Below, piece by piece: positions 4,650-5,720 of a DNA stretch of 5,720 nucleotides. Below the pieces are notes generated by a model. The model was given only the letters and a program-made list of their open reading frames with translations, did not search any database and was not told the DNA's origin. A program made the translations under genes and the position numbers. How positions within the stretch are numbered: the first letter of the stretch is position 1; every line of letters begins with the position of its first letter. This DNA is from Anaerolineales bacterium. GTDB lineage: Bacteria; Chloroflexota; Anaerolineae; 4572-78; NAK82. The stretch spans positions 1 to 5,720 of the forward strand of contig JAHELX010000419.1 in the NCBI GenBank assembly GCA_024643945.1, given 5' to 3'.

Positions 4650-5699
4650 ATGAAGCAAGATGTGAAGAAGATGACGTTGTCAGCACAGGCCGTGGCAGAG
4701 GCACAAAAAGCGCACTCCGCCGCAGTTGAAGAGTTCCTGGATCCTCAGAAGCCGCGCGCCAATGTCGTCGGCATGGGGGTCGGCGTGAAGTGGAAGAAGG
4801 GGGAACCGACAGGCGAGCCAGCTCTGGTGGTGCTGGTGACGCAGAAGTTAGATAAGGACCAGTTGAGCGAGGCTGAAATGGTGCCGCCCAAGTTGGCAGA
4901 AATGCAAACCGACGTCCTCACCATAGGTTACCCCTTTGCTGGAGGGGGCGAGCCGCAGCAGGCTGGCATTCAAACCCTCGCCAGCCGCATTCGTCCGGCT
5001 GAAGGTGGCTACAGCGTGGGGCATGTGGACATCACGGCCGGCACCATCGCTACCTGCGTATACGACATCCTGCCGGATGGCCGGGTCAGTCCTCCCGCGC
5101 ACGGGCTCGGCATTCCCCCTCGCTACTACATTCTCAGCAATAACCACGTTCTTGCCAATAGCAACGCCGCCTCCCCCGGCGACCCAATTGTTCAGCCCGG
5201 CCCCTTCGACGGCGGGACTGATCCGGCAGATCGCATCGCCAGATTAAGCCGGTTCATCCCCATTACTTTTGACCCACCGACCCCCCGGGTGCTGCACCGC
5301 AACCTGGTGGACGCAGCGATTGCCGAAGGGGAATTCCATGATCTGGACCGCGGAATCTACTGGATCGGCCATGTACGCGGCTGGCGGCGGAAGGCGGACG
5401 TGAAGGTAGGAACAATCCTGCAAAAGACAGGGCGTACCACCAACTACACAACCGGCAGAATCACCGCCATCAACGCCACGATTGATGTCGGTTATAGTGG
5501 TGGGAGAGTGGGACGCTTCATAGATCAAATCGTGACAACCAATATGTCCTCTGGTGGCGACTCCGGTTCGTTAGTAACCACGCTGGACAATGTCGCGGTG
5601 GGATTGCTGTTTGCCGGATCTTCCGTTGCGGCCATTCTCAACCAGATTGAAAACGTGCGATCGTTGCTCAAGGTGGAGGTAGCAGAGGAGATACTGTAG
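4650..5699 (+). CDS. Trypsin-fold (Nal1-like) serine protease with N-terminal domain
   Basis: This 349-aa protein is a predicted cytoplasmic chymotrypsin-fold protease; no signal peptide is seen. Residues about 36-94 form the NVVGMGVGVK...TDVLTIG domain shared with the small protein upstream. A linker leads to RPAEGGYSVGHVDITAGTIA (115-134), then the protease core. The triad is readable: His166 in ILSNNHVLAN, Asp221 in NLVDAAIAE and Ser305 in SSGGDSGSLV. KTGRTTNYTTG (259-269) and VGLLFAGSS (317-325) are further core segments of bacterial Nal1-like members. The start is ATG 4650, with AAGGAG at 4634-4639 and a 10-nt spacer; an in-frame TTG at 4593 would add 19 residues rich in basic and aromatic amino acids and overlaps the leader repeats, so it is rejected. 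Plant NAL1 is the best-known relative of this fold; bacterial members are poorly characterised, so substrate and process are unknown. The gene is complete, with TAG at 5697-5699. Confidence 0.92.
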   Translation: MKQDVKKMTLSAQAVAEAQKAHSAAVEEFLDPQKPRANVVGMGVGVKWKKGEPTGEPALVVLVTQKLDKDQLSEAEMVPPKLAEMQTDVLTIGYPFAGGGEPQQAGIQTLASRIRPAEGGYSVGHVDITAGTIATCVYDILPDGRVSPPAHGLGIPPRYYILSNNHVLANSNAASPGDPIVQPGPFDGGTDPADRIARLSRFIPITFDPPTPRVLHRNLVDAAIAEGEFHDLDRGIYWIGHVRGWRRKADVKVGTILQKTGRTTNYTTGRITAINATIDVGYSGGRVGRFIDQIVTTNMSSGGDSGSLVTTLDNVAVGLLFAGSSVAAILNQIENVRSLLKVEVAEEIL

Positions 5700-5720
5700 G
5701 CCTGGCTAGGAACGGCTGGG

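Overview
All convincing genes lie on the + strand of moderately GC-rich DNA. They have AG-rich Shine-Dalgarno sites and sigma70-like promoters, so the source is a bacterium using the standard code (the response regulator and the oxidase C-terminal frame both end in TGA). The mix of an OmpR-type two-component pair, a kelch/galactose-oxidase-like protein without a signal peptide and a Nal1-like trypsin-fold protease would fit Chloroflexota or another environmental, non-proteobacterial lineage. That placement is a weak inference; no rRNA, tRNA or taxon marker is present.

Layout. 1-208 is non-coding: a GC-rich 28-bp tandem repeat with hairpins (5-61), a tandem TAAACC motif (106-120) and a good promoter (150-179). 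212-889 and 896-2275 encode an OmpR/PhoB-family response regulator and its membrane histidine kinase, an operon with almost no gap. 2276-2540 holds a strong promoter whose -10 region lies in a tandem TAAACTAG repeat, then a roughly 200-nt leader with a long pyrimidine-rich tract and a stem-loop before the ribosome binding site. 2541-4157 is one continuous reading frame for a seven-bladed kelch copper-radical oxidase (galactose/glyoxal oxidase, GlxA-like), cut by a single in-frame TGA at 3546-3548 into parts of 335 and 199 aa. 4294-4518 encodes a 74-aa protein that matches the N-terminal domain of the next gene. 4650-5699 encodes that gene, a 349-aa trypsin-like protease with a His166/Asp221/Ser305 triad. 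The last 21 bases show nothing.

How the genes may work together. The kinase-regulator pair may control itself and the oxidase: tandem TAAAC motifs spaced 9-10 bp occur in both promoter regions, and OmpR-family regulators usually bind direct repeats. The small protein and the protease share a domain and a 9-bp upstream motif (AATCAGGTG), which suggests a functional pair such as a free pro-domain or inhibitor and its protease. Both links are inferences from this sequence alone.

The two strongest leads are the nonsense codon that separates the copper and radical ligands of the oxidase, and the stand-alone copy of the protease N-terminal domain.
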